A stretch of DNA of 64,000 bases from Ascarosepion bandense. Its lineage: Eukaryota > Mollusca > Cephalopoda > Sepiida > Sepiidae. The stretch lies in NCBI GenBank assembly GCA_037127315.1, contig JBBBDQ010001922.1:1853501-1917500 (forward strand). Reading direction: 5' to 3'. Made by a program: the position numbers and the translations under genes. Shown piece by piece: positions 42,061 through 52,728 of the stretch (positions within the stretch are counted from its first letter, which is position 1; every line of letters starts with the position of its first letter). Under the pieces are notes generated by a model that did not search any database, was not told the DNA's origin, and saw only the letters and a program-made list of their open reading frames with translations.

Positions 42061-42164
42061 CCTCTCCAAACATTTTGGGCAATTATTTTGGGCAATTATA
42101 ATAGAACAATAAAAGCCCAATTATTACCTTCAACGGAATTGGAAATAGATGTAATTTATGCCTT

Positions 42165-42530
42165 TAGAAAAGTTCTTCTTCTTCTTCTTCTTCTTTGTAC
42201 CCTGACCATTCGGGACGTTGGCGATCATGGTTCTCCACGTCTCTCTATCCCTTGTGGCTCTTAGTATGTTTGCTCCTGTTACTCCTGGCAACCCCCGTTC
42301 CGTCATCCACCTGATCAGGCCCTGCAAATATGTTATCCACTGCCTTCCTCTGTCTCTCTTTCCTTCTATCTGGCCTGTCAGTATCAGGTTCTCCAAGCTC
42401 TCCTTCTTTATTGCATGTCCCAGGAATTTCAGTTGTCTCTTCCTGATGCTCAGTATTACTTTCTTTTTTGTTGCCATCCGTTCCAACACCTCATCGTTGC
42501 TTGCATGCTCAGTCCACGATATAAGCAGTA
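42165..42530 (-). pseudogene. LINE-beta C-terminal fragment with (GAA)n tail
   Basis: Minus-strand frame: SWTEHASNDEVLERMATKKK, SIRKRQLKFLGHAIKKESLE, GQIEGKRDRGRQWITYL, WMTERGLPGVTGANILRATR, TMIANVPNGQGT, then a GAAGAAGAAGAA tail. Confidence 0.85.
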
Positions 42531-42861
42531 ATCTTAAAACACTTAAATAATCCTTCTTTATTAAAAAAACAAAAAGTGAATTGATGACCACATGAAAACA
42601 TCGAAACAAATATCTGCTTAAACTCGGATTAACATAGATCCACATTTGAAGATTTTTTAAATGTATTTTTCCATTTGTTAATTTATTTTTTTATCTATTA
42701 TTATTATTATTATTATTATTATAATTTATATTATTATTATCTATATTGCCATTTATATATATATTCTTTCATTTTATATATTATTTTTTTCGTTCCCAGT
42801 CATTAAATAAACAAAAATGGTCTTCCTTAAAAATTGATGTCCATAAATTTTTTCCTAATCT
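42531..42861. other. No recognised features
   Basis: Includes (TTA)n at 42699-42722. Confidence 0.45.
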
Positions 42862-42899
42862 AAGCTTATTTATGATAGAAACTTTGTCTCTGTGTGTGT

Positions 42900-42961
<62 letters not shown>

Positions 42962-43221
42962 ATTACCTATAAACTTCAAAACAGCTGAACCGATCTTCTT
43001 GATAATTTACACAGTTGTACTATAAGCGTCTGCAAGTGTTTTTAGCTAGGTTTTGTGTCAAGGTACCCCAGATAAATATTGAAAATCGATAATCGAAAAA
43101 GTTGGGTTATAGAAGGAGTGGTCCGATTTTAATCAAATTTGATACGCTCATAGACAAAGGCATAAGCAAGGATATTCAGAAGTTTCAAGGGTTGCAGTTC
43201 TTATAATAATGCAGAAAATCG

Positions 43222-43275
<54 letters not shown>

Positions 43276-43316
43276 AGCTTTCATTACATCCAAGCAACGC
43301 TGCGCTATACTGCTAG
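42862..43316 (+). mobile_element. Helitron-like element, internally deleted
   Basis: Starts AAGCTTATTTATGATAGAAA with (TG)n at 42894-42958, keeps the CCGATTTTAATC block, then a long (TA)n at 43225-43271 replaces the second part before TTTAAGCTTTCATTACATCC and the CTAG-T end (43313-43316). Confidence 0.65.
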
Positions 43317-43425
43317 TTTTTAAACAACTACTACGATTTTTTTTAAAAATTTTGTGTTTAGGTTTCGAAATGAAACAAATTAAATCATTTATTTAATAAA
43401 TTAGAAAAGGGCCTGATCAACATAT

Positions 43426-43575
43426 TTGCAGGGCCTGATCAGGTGGATGACGGAACGGGGGTTGCGAGATGTAAAAGGAGTAAACATACTAAGAGGCACA
43501 AGGGATAGGGAGACGTGGAGAACCATGATCGCCTACGTCCTGAAGGGACAGGGCACACAGAAGAAGAAGAAGAAA
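43426..43575 (+). pseudogene. LINE-beta C-terminal end and tail
   Basis: LIRWMTERGLRDVKGVNILR, then RDRETWRTMIAYVLKGQGT and GAAGAAGAAGAAG. Only the last 45 residues. Confidence 0.75.
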
Positions 43576-43679
43576 TTAGAAAATCCATTCCAGATGTATG
43601 ATTTCTAACAAATTAAACAAGAACACCAAAAAGAAAAATTAAAATCTAGAAACGGTCAGTTCATAACATGCACTTGATC

Positions 43680-43720
43680 ATTGCATAGTGCATGACACTC
43701 CAAGTCGTGCCATAGATGCA
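43680..43720 (+). ncRNA. Degraded hammerhead motif, family I
   Basis: GCAC, TTGATCA (mutated box), hairpin, GACA, stem III ACT CCA AGT, C, GTGC. Stem I and stem III still pair; both core boxes are changed. (TA)n follows. Confidence 0.3.
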
Positions 43721-43722
43721 GG

Positions 43723-43754
<32 letters not shown>

Positions 43755-43756
<2 letters not shown>

Positions 43757-44200
43757 GGACAGACACTCGTATTCGAGGATGCCCATCTATTAGACTGAGT
43801 AGCTAATCCCCGTTCTAGATAACTGCTCTGGTACCTTTGTGGTTTGTTTAACACCCATAAATTTTATACTTCAACCAAGCTGAGCAAACCTTAATTACAG
43901 TTTCCGAGAGAAAACGCATTGTCCAGTCTGTACGCAACAATGTGAACAAGGCCACGATGCTCAAGCCCTCGGTTACGAAGTCTTGAGACTTCGAACCATC
44001 AAATTGGTTCGAATCACCCACAAGCTTGGGTCAACACAGGTATGGTTTTCATCACTTTCGCAAGTACTGCCTGATAGGATCACATCCTCAAGACCGATAA
44101 CTTCAAGAAGTCACGTTTTTGACAAATCGGTCATTCGAACCCGGGCTTTCTGGTCTGAAGGCGAACGTTTTAACTACTCCGCGGCACCCACCCCCATTTA
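43755..44200 (-). mobile_element. SINE-D with tRNA-like head
   Basis: On the minus strand the head reads TGCCGCGGAGTAGTTAAAAC (A-box-like) and CCCGGGTTCGAATGACC (B-box). The body matches 31632-32035 (AACAAGGCCACGATGCTCAA, CACTCGTATTCGAGG). Confidence 0.7.
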
Positions 44201-44247
44201 ATTCAGTAATGAATTTGAACACTCTCCGCTACTGGCGTGTGTTTAAG

Positions 44248-44252
<5 letters not shown>
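44201..44252 (+). mobile_element. S element 5' fragment
   Basis: TTGAACACTCTCCGCTACTG, then GCGTGTGTTTAAG, corresponding to the GAACACTCTCAGCTATTGGG block of the S dimer. Cut off by (TA)n at 44253. Confidence 0.5.
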
Positions 44253-44287
<35 letters not shown>

Positions 44288-44446
44288 AATGCTTCATTGA
44301 AAATGAAAGACAAGGTATTTTCAATGTTTTTTTCTATACTTTTTTGTTCACCGCCTAAGTTTTTAAATTATATGACCAGGCAGACAAGAAGAAATGATAT
44401 AAAATAACTTAATGATTCTCATTTCTCCTTCATATTCAATGAAAAC

Positions 44447-44496
<50 letters not shown>

Positions 44497-44591
44497 AACT
44501 GTTTCACTTCAAGCAGAAAGAAAAATATCATAATGTATAGTCACACTTATTTTTTTTACACATTTTTGTTAGTTTGTTCTTACTACTTGCA

Positions 44592-44632
44592 TCCCTGAAG
44601 ATGATCTCGGAAGGAGATTGAAAGTACTTGGA
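44592..44632 (+). ncRNA. Hammerhead motif, solitary
   Basis: TCC, CTGAAGA, extra T, stem II GATCTC/GAGATT (6 bp, one GU, loop GGAAG), GAAA, palindrome AGTACT, T, GGA. The core is complete; stem I is 3 bp. Lies in an AT-rich element between (TA)n at 44450-44493 and 44810-44826. Confidence 0.6.
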
Positions 44633-44826
44633 AAATGAAAAATGAAAACAATTTTCAATGTTACAGCACATTTCTCAAATCTTTCAATTACATTACACGG
44701 AAGATTATTCGTGAGTACAAACGGATTTTGTCAAAAATAAACAGACATAATGTTTTGTAATTTATTTAATCAGACATGCCTAAATACACACACACACACA
44801 CACATGCATATATATATATATATATA

Positions 44827-45404
44827 GTACTGTGAAAAATTATTAGGAACTATTTTATCTTTTATGAGACATCAAAATAAAGTTTAAAATCACCCCTGTA
44901 GTGTGCAAAAGTATTAGGACCGGGGTGATTTTCCTAAAAGCCTCACTGAAATTCAAATACAGGGTGAAAAGCCAAACCTTTGTAAGAAATATTGAACTAA
45001 AAAGGAAGAGGAAGGAAAGCTTCGGAATTTGAATTGACCCCCCACAAAGCCCTGATCTCAATTCTGCTGAACATCTATGGGATATTTTGGATAAAATGAT
45101 TGATAAATCTAAGGTTACTTTGCAAGACACACTTTGGGAACAAATACAAGATGCTTAGCAGGAGATATCATTAAATACATTGAAGAAGCTTGTGATGTCA
45201 ATGCCTGACAGCCTGAAAGCTGCGATCAAAGCAAAAAACTATTATACTAAATAATAAATTTATTTTGTAACAAGTATTTTTTCTTGTTAAAGCATTATTT
45301 GAGTAAATCAAATAAAATTCCTTTAATTAAATTGTATATTTTTTGTCAATATGCCTCATAAAAGATAAAATAGTTCTTGTCCTAACTAATACTTTTGCAC
45401 AGTA

Positions 45405-45406
<2 letters not shown>
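44827..45406 (+). mobile_element. Tc1/mariner-like transposon, internally deleted
   Basis: TIRs GTACTGTGAAAAATTATTAG (left) and the inverse of CTAATACTTTTGCACAGTAC (right) within (TA)n. The interior encodes, with a stop, SPDLNSAEHLWDILDKM-like, then TLWEQIQDA and LKKLVMSMPDSLKAAIKAK. This is the final DDE segment (PDLNP.EHLW signature) of Tc1-type transposases. The N-terminal two-thirds are deleted. Confidence 0.85.
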
Positions 45407-45456
<50 letters not shown>

Positions 45457-45474
45457 ACATACACACACTAGGTG

Positions 45475-45689
45475 CGATTGGCAAATTGTCGCAATTATTT
45501 TATTATTTCAAAGCAAAAGGCTATAATACTAAATATTAAATTTATTTTGTAACAAGTATTTTTTTCTTGTTAAAGCATTTGTTGAGTAAATCAAACAAAA
45601 TTACTTTAATTAAATTGTATATTTTCTGTCAATATGCCTCATAAAAGATAAAATAGTTCTTTCCCTAATACTTTTGCACAGTACTGTAT
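45475..45689 (+). mobile_element. Second copy of the Tc1 3' end
   Basis: Repeats 45230-45406 (AACAAGTATTTTTTTCTTG, GCCTCATAAAAGATAAAATA, CTTTTGCACAGTACTG), beginning just after the last Lys codons of the transposase. Confidence 0.85.
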
Positions 45690-45699
45690 ATATGGACGG

Positions 45700-45743
<44 letters not shown>

Positions 45744-46085
45744 AAATGTAGACACTGAAAAAGCGAGAGAGAGATATGACCAGGCTAAGGTAAACCGTCA
45801 GACAAAAGTATGCACACACACACATATACAAACACACAATGCTACCTTGACAGATTGATAAACAGCGGGTGTTAGATGGCTGAATGTTCATCAGTGTGAT
45901 GAAATGAAGAGCTTGCCCATTTACCAAATACAACAAAGAATATCTCTCTTTAGGAAAGGCATGAAATTGAATCATGTGTTCCTTCTAATTAGAGCGGTTG
46001 TGCACCGTCCGTAATCTATGCTACGACCCTCACTTTAATGCATCACAATTTTCGTAAAGTGGTATTCATATAAAATACAGACTTT
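45700..46085. other. (GA)n and unassigned sequence
   Basis: (GA)n at 45708-45738; no gene in the rest. Confidence 0.5.
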
Positions 46086-47655
46086 ATTCTCACATAATTA
46101 TGTACAATAATGGATCATATGCAAAATAGATGAACAATTCAACTAGAAAAATTGAAAATAAATACGATGTATTTCGATCCAAATTAGAGACCTGTCATAA
46201 TGGATCATTCCAGCCAATGTACAATAATGGATCATATGCAATATAGGTGAACAATCCAACTAGAAAAATTGAAAATACATAGAATGTATTTCGATCCAAA
46301 TTAGAGACCTGTCATAATGGATCATTACAGTCTATGTACAATAATGGATCATATGCTATGTAGGTGAACAATTCAACTAGAAAAATTGAAAATATATACA
46401 ATGTATCTAAATACAAATTAGAGACCTGTCATAATAGATAATTCCTGCTGATGTACAATTATGGATCATATGCAATATAGGTAAACAATTCCACTAGAAA
46501 AATTGAAAATACATACAATGTATCTCAATACAAACTAGAGACTTACCCTGATAGATCATTCCAACTGATGTAAAATAATGGATCATATACAACATAGGTG
46601 AACAATTCAATGTGATTGATACAGACTTTGTGGCTCGGCTGCAGTCGCTCTCTCACCGGCGTAACGTGGCTTCCCTGTGCCGCTTCTACAAATACTTTCA
46701 CAGCTTCTGCTCCAATGAACTTAGCTCATTAGTTCCCCTTCTGTATTAATTTACACGAGCTACTAGACTAGCAAGTAGGTGTTACGATTTTACAGGGAAA
46801 CCGATAAAAGTTAATCGCAATTTCTACTCTATCAGCTTTTCTTCTCGCACTTCCCGCCTGTGGAATTCCCTTCTGTATACTTATTTTTCCAACAGCTTCA
46901 TCTCCAAGAAATTAAATGTAGGCTTACATCTTCTATATCAATGACTCACATCCTTTCTCTCAAGCTCTTTTCTCCATCCAACCCACCCCCATTACACCGG
47001 TATTCTCATCCGTCTATTACCCTCCTCTTGACATCCCCTATAACCTACCCCTTTTTCTCATCACCCCCTGTGCAACAGTGGCAGTACAGCTGCCTTGTTT
47101 GGGGTTAAATGATAAAAAAATAGAAAAACAGAAAATAAATACAATGTATCTAAATAGAAATTAGAGACCTGTCATAATCGATCATTCCAGCCTATGTACA
47201 ATAATGGATCCTATGCAATATAGGTGAACAATTCAACTAGAAAAATTGAAAATAAATACAATGTATCTAAATAGAAATTAGAGACCTGTCATAATCGATC
47301 ATTCCAGCCTATGTACAATAATGGATCCTATGCAATATAGGTGAACAATTCAACTAGAAAAATTGAAAATAAATACAATGTATCTAAATAGAAATTAGAG
47401 ACCTGTCATAATAGACGATTCCAGCCTATGTACAATAATGGATCATATGCAATATAGGTGAACAATTCAACTAGAAAAATTGAAAATAAATACAATGTAT
47501 CTAAATAGAAATTAGAGACCTGTCATAATCGATCATTCCAGCCTATGTACAATAATGGATCATATGCAATATAGGTGAACAATTCAACTAGAAAAATTGA
47601 AAATAAATACAATGTATCTAAATAGAAATTAGAGACCTGTCATAATAGATCATTT
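46086..47655. repeat. 117-bp tandem satellite, interrupted
   Basis: The TGTACAATAATGGATC landmark recurs at 46101, 46218, 46335, 46452, 46569, and after the insertion at 47195, 47312, 47429 and 47546, always 117 bp apart. Right-side units are more homogeneous than left-side ones. Confidence 0.95.
46611..47120 (+). pseudogene. LINE-alpha RT C-terminus inserted in satellite
   Basis: Interrupts the 117-bp array after AACAATTCAA. Frames: DTDFVARLQSLSHRRNVASL-like, KYFHSFCSNELSSLV-like, FFSRTSRLWNSL-like, then 3' UTR and tail (CTGCCTTGTTTGGGGTTAAA). 5'-truncated, as usual for LINE insertions. Confidence 0.85.
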
Positions 47656-47984
47656 CATCTTAAATAAATCAACAATGTTTTGCGGCAGTTTTTAACATCA
47701 ATTGAGATTTTTATCATTAAAAAGTTGAATAATTTTAGCTCATTTCACATTATGGATAAAAAATTTTGAATGTTACATAATGTTTTTTTTTTTTCAAGAT
47801 TTTCTCTGAGCAAAACTGATGGATTTGGATAAAGAAAAAAAGACCAGAATAAACATCAAAATCTGAGAAGATATTTCATCCAGTAATGAAATTCAGTTTT
47901 TTTTCTAGAAAGGGTAATAAAAGAAAGCAAGAAAAAAAGACTATCTGCCAAATGCAAGAAGACAGAAAATATGGTCATCAACAA
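47656..47984. other. No recognised features
   Basis: Unassigned AT-rich flank of the satellite. Confidence 0.4.
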
Positions 47985-48180
47985 GAGGAAAAGCGCAAGA
48001 TACGACTTACAAATTTGAGATGTCATCGTCCAGCAAGTACAGAAGTTTAATCATCTGGATAGTGTTTTAACAGAGGATGGAAAATATGATATCGAAATCC
48101 GAAGAATCGTTGGACTAGCAAAATAAACCTTCCAAACCTGAACAACTGTTATATAATCGTTGACTACAGTATAAAATTTC
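47985..48180 (+). pseudogene. LINE-beta fragment
   Basis: Translates with shifts to KFNHLDSVLTEDGKYDIEIR and RIVGLAK, matching KFKYLGSILTKDEKCDMKIQ and RCIGMAED of the 27190-28480 copy. Confidence 0.65.
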
Positions 48181-48259
48181 TCCTAGAAGTGTATTCGCAT
48201 TAAAAGATTTTAAAAAAATGTTGTTTTGAAATCTCTGAATGTGGGAATTTTTTTTTTTA

Positions 48260-48900
48260 TAAGAGTTTCATCCCGAGCAAGGCATGTCACTGCCACTTCT
48301 GTGCAGGGGGCTACATAGAGTGGAGAAAGGATGATTAAATATAGGAAATGTCAGAGGGTGGGTGATAGGCGGGTAGGGATACCGAGAATGGTTAAATATA
48401 GGAAATGTCAGAGGGTGGGTGATAGACGGGTAAGGATACCGAGAATGAGGGTTGGGTAGATGAGAGTGTTCTGAAAATAATTGGGAGTTAGGGTGATAGG
48501 AGGTGTCTATTGACCCTACATTTAAACACCTGGAGATTGTAGCTGTCGGGAAAGCAGACTTGTGGAAGGGAGTTCCACAGGCGGGAAGCGCGAGAAAAGA
48601 AGCTGTTGGAGTAGAATTTACGGTTACATCTTATCTGTTTAACTGTAAAAGGGTGGGACCTAGTTGCTAATCTATTATCTCGTGTAAATTCCTGCTTAGG
48701 CGGAACCAGTGAAAGTACTTGTAGAAGAGGCACAGGAAAGCCACATCACGCCGGTGAGAGAGTGGTTGCAGCCAGTCTTCCAAGTCAGTATCAACCACAT
48801 TACAGATCCTCCTTTGTATTTTGTCAAGAAGCCCAAGGAGAGCAGAAGAGGCACCCAATCAGATACGGCAGCAATATTCAATCTCTGCTTTGTTTAATTT
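48260..48900 (-). pseudogene. LINE-alpha RT C-terminus with 3' UTR
   Basis: Minus strand: LLDKIQRRICNVVDTDLEDW, LQPLSHRRDVAFLCLFYKYF, NRLATRSHPFTVKQIRCNRK, ASRLWNSLPQVCFPDSYNLQ and VFKCRVNRHLLSP, then a 3' UTR with a short GGAAATGTCAGAGGGTGGG duplication and the tail at 48262-48320. Confidence 0.85.
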
Positions 48901-49079
48901 CGAACATAAGTAATTGCATTTAGAAAAGATTTGATAAGAGAGCGAAAAACATGAAGTACTACTCTGCTCCCCAGTCAGGTCAAAGGCTTCTTGGGTAATA
49001 AGCACCGGTTTTGCTTCCTGTTGGCAGTCATCATTTTCATTTCACATTACTTAAAAGAGAATAGCATGAGTAAACATAG

Positions 49080-49310
49080 GTAGATTCAAACCGAATTAGT
49101 TCGGAACGTTTATATGGATTTATTAATAGAACCAAGCCAAGACAGGGATGGCGATTGTGAAATCGATACACAGCTTGATTCAAAATAAGATTTATAGATA
49201 TCTATTATTGGCAACTACCGTCTTAACAACATAAGGTGTTCAGGTGACACAGTGTTGATAACAACCATAGAAAGAAAAGCACAAAAAAAAAAAGTTTCTA
49301 AAAAGGTCAA
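49080..49310 (+). pseudogene. LINE-beta RT motif-C fragment
   Basis: IGNYRLNNIRCSGDTVLITT and IERKAQ match IGGHTLNNIRYADDIVLIAD and TERKIQ; the catalytic YADD has decayed to CSGD. Confidence 0.65.
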
Positions 49311-49446
49311 TCTGAAAAGACAGATACAAACAGATTAAATCCTCATATATTGAAACAAGCATAAAAAATCGAGGCAAAACTTACAAAAAATTATCTATAA
49401 TTATTTTCATATAGGGATTTATTTTACAGGGTGATCGTAAAATATC

Positions 49447-49478
<32 letters not shown>

Positions 49479-49483
49479 TCTAC

Positions 49484-49860
49484 CGGCCATAATTATTGGG
49501 CCACCATAGAAAAAAACAAGTGATGTATATCATAATATTTTTAGTATTTATTGCCAAGTGGATAATTCTAAATGAAAATAGAATGGTTCTTTTATTATTA
49601 TTACTTTGCAAAATTTTACAAGGTAAGCAAGCAAAAATGAATTCATCTGAATCACCCTAAATTTTATTAATTCTTTTATTGAAGAAACTGCAATATAGGT
49701 AATTATTAAATATCTATAAATTAATTTGATGCACATGTTATTGTGAAGTATTAACAAAGGAACCATTCTATTTTCATTTCGCAATAAATACTCAACCATA
49801 ATATGAAATACATCATTTTTTTAAACAATTCAATGGCCTAATAATTATGGCCGGCAGTGT
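49484..49860. mobile_element. Tc1-like MITE (family M), complete
   Basis: About 375 bp with long imperfect TIRs: CTACCGGCCATAATTATTGG at the left and the inverse of CTAATAATTATGGCCGGCAG at the right. Flanked by TA. No transposase. Confidence 0.85.
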
Positions 49861-49881
49861 ATATATATATATATATATATA

Positions 49882-50176
<295 letters not shown>

Positions 50177-50454
50177 CTTTTTTACAAATAAAACTTCGAA
50201 AATCCCAATTGTGATATGATCATTTCGAAATTTCAAAATTCAAAAAGAAATTCATACATCGGAAGTCCACTTAAAATAAAACCGAAAAGGATAGCAAAAA
50301 AGAAAGTTGGAAGGGGAATTATAAAAGAGAGTGAAGATTATGTTAGATGATAAGAGTTTAGACGTTGTTACAGAGAGTAGGGAAATGGGAGGGAAAACAA
50401 AGAGATATAGCGAAAGAGATTCTAACTCGATCTCTGAAAAGGACATTTAGAGAT
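50177..50454. other. No recognised features
   Basis: Short unassigned interval. Confidence 0.4.
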
Positions 50455-50550
50455 TCTTCTTCTTCATGTGCCGTGTCCTTTCAGAACGTAGGCGATCATG
50501 GTCTTCCGCTTGGCTATGTCTCTTGTCGCTCTCAATATTTTTTCTCATTG
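50455..50550 (-). pseudogene. LINE-beta 3' end
   Basis: Reverse of the C-terminal region: CTTCTTCTTCATGTGCCGTG, CGTAGGCGATCATGGTCTTC. Only the last 30 residues and tail. Confidence 0.65.
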
Positions 50551-50728
50551 TATCACTTCTCATCGATGATTGTTTGCAAAATGAATATCATATTTGCTGA
50601 AAATCATACAAGATTCTCAAACATTATAAAAATTCTAAGAAAGTTCATGTTTACTTTTGTTTTGCACCATTGCGGCTTATAAATTGTTTTTCAGAGGATA
50701 TTTATACCTACGGATACTGAGGCAACCT

Positions 50729-50764
<36 letters not shown>

Positions 50765-50822
50765 TATCGAGGCAGCAAGTAATTTTCTAAACATATGCTA
50801 TTAAATATAAGAGACAATGAAT

Positions 50823-50848
50823 GTTTCACCCTTCGGCTCGTCAGGGTA
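50823..50848 (-). ncRNA. Truncated family-A hammerhead core in a family-D element
   Basis: Minus strand TACC, CTGACGA, GCC/GGT stem II, GAAAC as at 51362-51398, but stem III, the cleavage site and the second strand of stem I are replaced by family-D sequence (CATTCATTGTCTC). Confidence 0.5.
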
Positions 50849-50902
50849 AACAAAATAAAATCGTCGGTGATGGTGGATTTTATAATATTTCAGTTTAAAC
50901 AA

Positions 50903-50942
50903 CCTCTCTGAAGATGGCTCATGTGAGCCGAAAGCTTAGAAG
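50903..50942 (+). ncRNA. Hammerhead motif, family D
   Basis: CCTCT, CTGAAGA, T, GGCTC/GAGCC stem II (loop ATGT), GAAA, palindrome AGCT, T, AGAAG. Identical core to 38422-38461. Confidence 0.5.
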
Positions 50943-51080
50943 CAAACCAATAAATAATTATCCAAATGTTGGAGAATTTTTGTCTTTATTTTCAACTGAA
51001 ATTAAATACGACGTTTAGAACGGCTCATGATTAAACATAATAGACATTCATTGTCTCTTATATTTAATAGCATATGTTTA

Positions 51081-51137
<57 letters not shown>

Positions 51138-51277
51138 AACTAAGTTTTTGAACTCGTAGGTTTATTAACCTTTTGTTCATGCATTTACTTTTATAAAGAG
51201 TGCTCGATACAAATGTAGAGCGTTATACTGTTGTGTAGTGATACTATGAATTTAAAAACATTGTAACAACCATTACA

Positions 51278-51341
<64 letters not shown>

Positions 51342-51361
51342 AATCTATGCAAGAGCCAACA

Positions 51362-51398
51362 AACCTACCTAGGTTTCACCCTTCGGCTCGTCAGGGTA
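51362..51398 (-). ncRNA. Hammerhead motif, family A left arm
   Basis: Minus strand: TACC, CTGACGA, stem II GCC/GGT (loop GAAG), GAAA, palindrome ACCTAGGT, A (GUA triplet), GGTT. Stem I ACC/GGT is 3 bp. Confidence 0.6.
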
Positions 51399-51410
51399 AA
51401 TTGGCCAATT

Positions 51411-51447
51411 TACACTGACGAGCCGAAGGGTGAAACCTAGGTAGGTT
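51411..51447 (+). ncRNA. Hammerhead motif, family A right arm
   Basis: Same motif on the plus strand; TACA replaces TACC, so the first pair of stem I is A-G. This is one of the few mismatches between the arms. Confidence 0.5.
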
Positions 51448-51472
51448 TGTTGGCTCTTGCATAGATTTTCTG

Positions 51473-51975
51473 TCTTTGTTGCTCTACTTTAGTATTGATC
51501 GCTTTAGTGTTAGGGTTTTCTTCTTGGGTTTTTTTTTTCCTACGAGTATTTGACTTTTTGTTCATATACATCCTTCTTTTTTTACTTCCCCTCCTTTTCC
51601 CTCCGACTTCGTCCTCGGTCGGTTATTCAAGACGATCTAAATTATAGTATGACTATTACTAGTATTAGCCTAATTATTTCTGTTACTATTAATATTGTTA
51701 GAATTACTATAGTTATTATATACATATATAAAATAAAATAAATTTCGATGTTCATATCAGTCGTATGGCTATTTCTACATGAAATCCTTAAGAGAAATTT
51801 CACGCATCATCGGCAACTTTTTTATTTCACAATAAAAAGGGGTAATTTAGATATTAATTACATTGAGCCCTCCACCTTGATCAGTTTTAATATTAATGTA
51901 ATTAATATTAATTAGGATCGGGTCTTTGAGATTTACCTTGCTGCTTTTCCTTTTAGATTAAAGTTTTATATTTAA

Positions 51976-52006
<31 letters not shown>

Positions 52007-52550
52007 AACAAAAATTTTCTACCACAGAATTTAAATGTTTAGCCGACCGAACTTTGTGTATTACTCTGAGTCTAAACGTTTGGTCAGGATATTTCAAAGC
52101 GCAACACGGGTTGTTGACCAAATGAAATCCGGTCGCTGACTCACAGACCGACTGATTCGAGCAAATACTGTCTTTGACTCCACCCTGTCTTGTAGGAGTA
52201 AGTACTAGCTGTCATATCCGGATAATCAACCTCACAAACTGTTCATATTAAACTTAATCGACCGACTTTGTGAAGAAACGACTATTTTCGTTCACTGTGT
52301 CTCATGGGTGAGTCGTGAGTACAATTTTCCTCTGTTTTATACTCACTGGGAGTTTATTTACGCTGATTTATTGCTTTAGTCATACATTTTTGTTTTAGTC
52401 GTGGCTTCTTATTTATTCTTCCACCAAACACTTTTTCGGTTTCGCTCTTTATAAATATTTTTTGTGTGTTTGAGTTTTTGTTCCAACGAATCATTCTGAA
52501 GTGTTGGACGAAAAAGTTTCCTTTTAAAGAATGAGCTCCGTCAATTTTCA

Positions 52551-52560
<10 letters not shown>
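51473..52560. other. Element flank, small repeat, unassigned sequence
   Basis: 51473-51560 resembles the flank of the 3035 foldback in reverse. 51865-51950 is the small repeat also at 4315 and 13485. 52010-52550 is not recognised. Confidence 0.45.
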
Positions 52561-52594
<34 letters not shown>

Positions 52595-52679
52595 TTTAGA
52601 AAAAAAATAGATACTCTACAATTTTATTGTACGTATTTCGTATAGTACGTATTTCGACGCTGACCTTGCAGCTCGTCAG

Positions 52680-52724
<45 letters not shown>

Positions 52725-52728
<4 letters not shown>

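Larger units (their letters stand above)
50755..51085. repeat. Family-D foldback, chimeric
   Basis: Outer arms TCGAGGCAGCAAGTAATTTT at 50766 and TGTCTCTTATATTTAATAGC near 51053 are inverted. Compared with 38335-38765, a family-A hammerhead core (50823-50848) replaces part of the left arm. Confidence 0.75.
51337..51472. repeat. Family-A foldback, 68-bp arms without spacer
   Basis: Near-perfect palindrome centred at 51404.5 (TTGGCCAA). A hammerhead lies in each arm. Preceded by a 55-bp (TA)n. Confidence 0.9.

Noticed and set aside
51790..51840. Hammerhead-like CCGATGATGCGTGAAA on the minus strand
   Set aside because: The first box is mutated and no stems could be assigned.
52640..52685. Hammerhead on the minus strand (CTGACGAGCTG ... 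GTCGAAATACG)
   Set aside because: Both boxes are present, but stem II leaves an unpaired GTC before GAAA and stem I cannot be defined.
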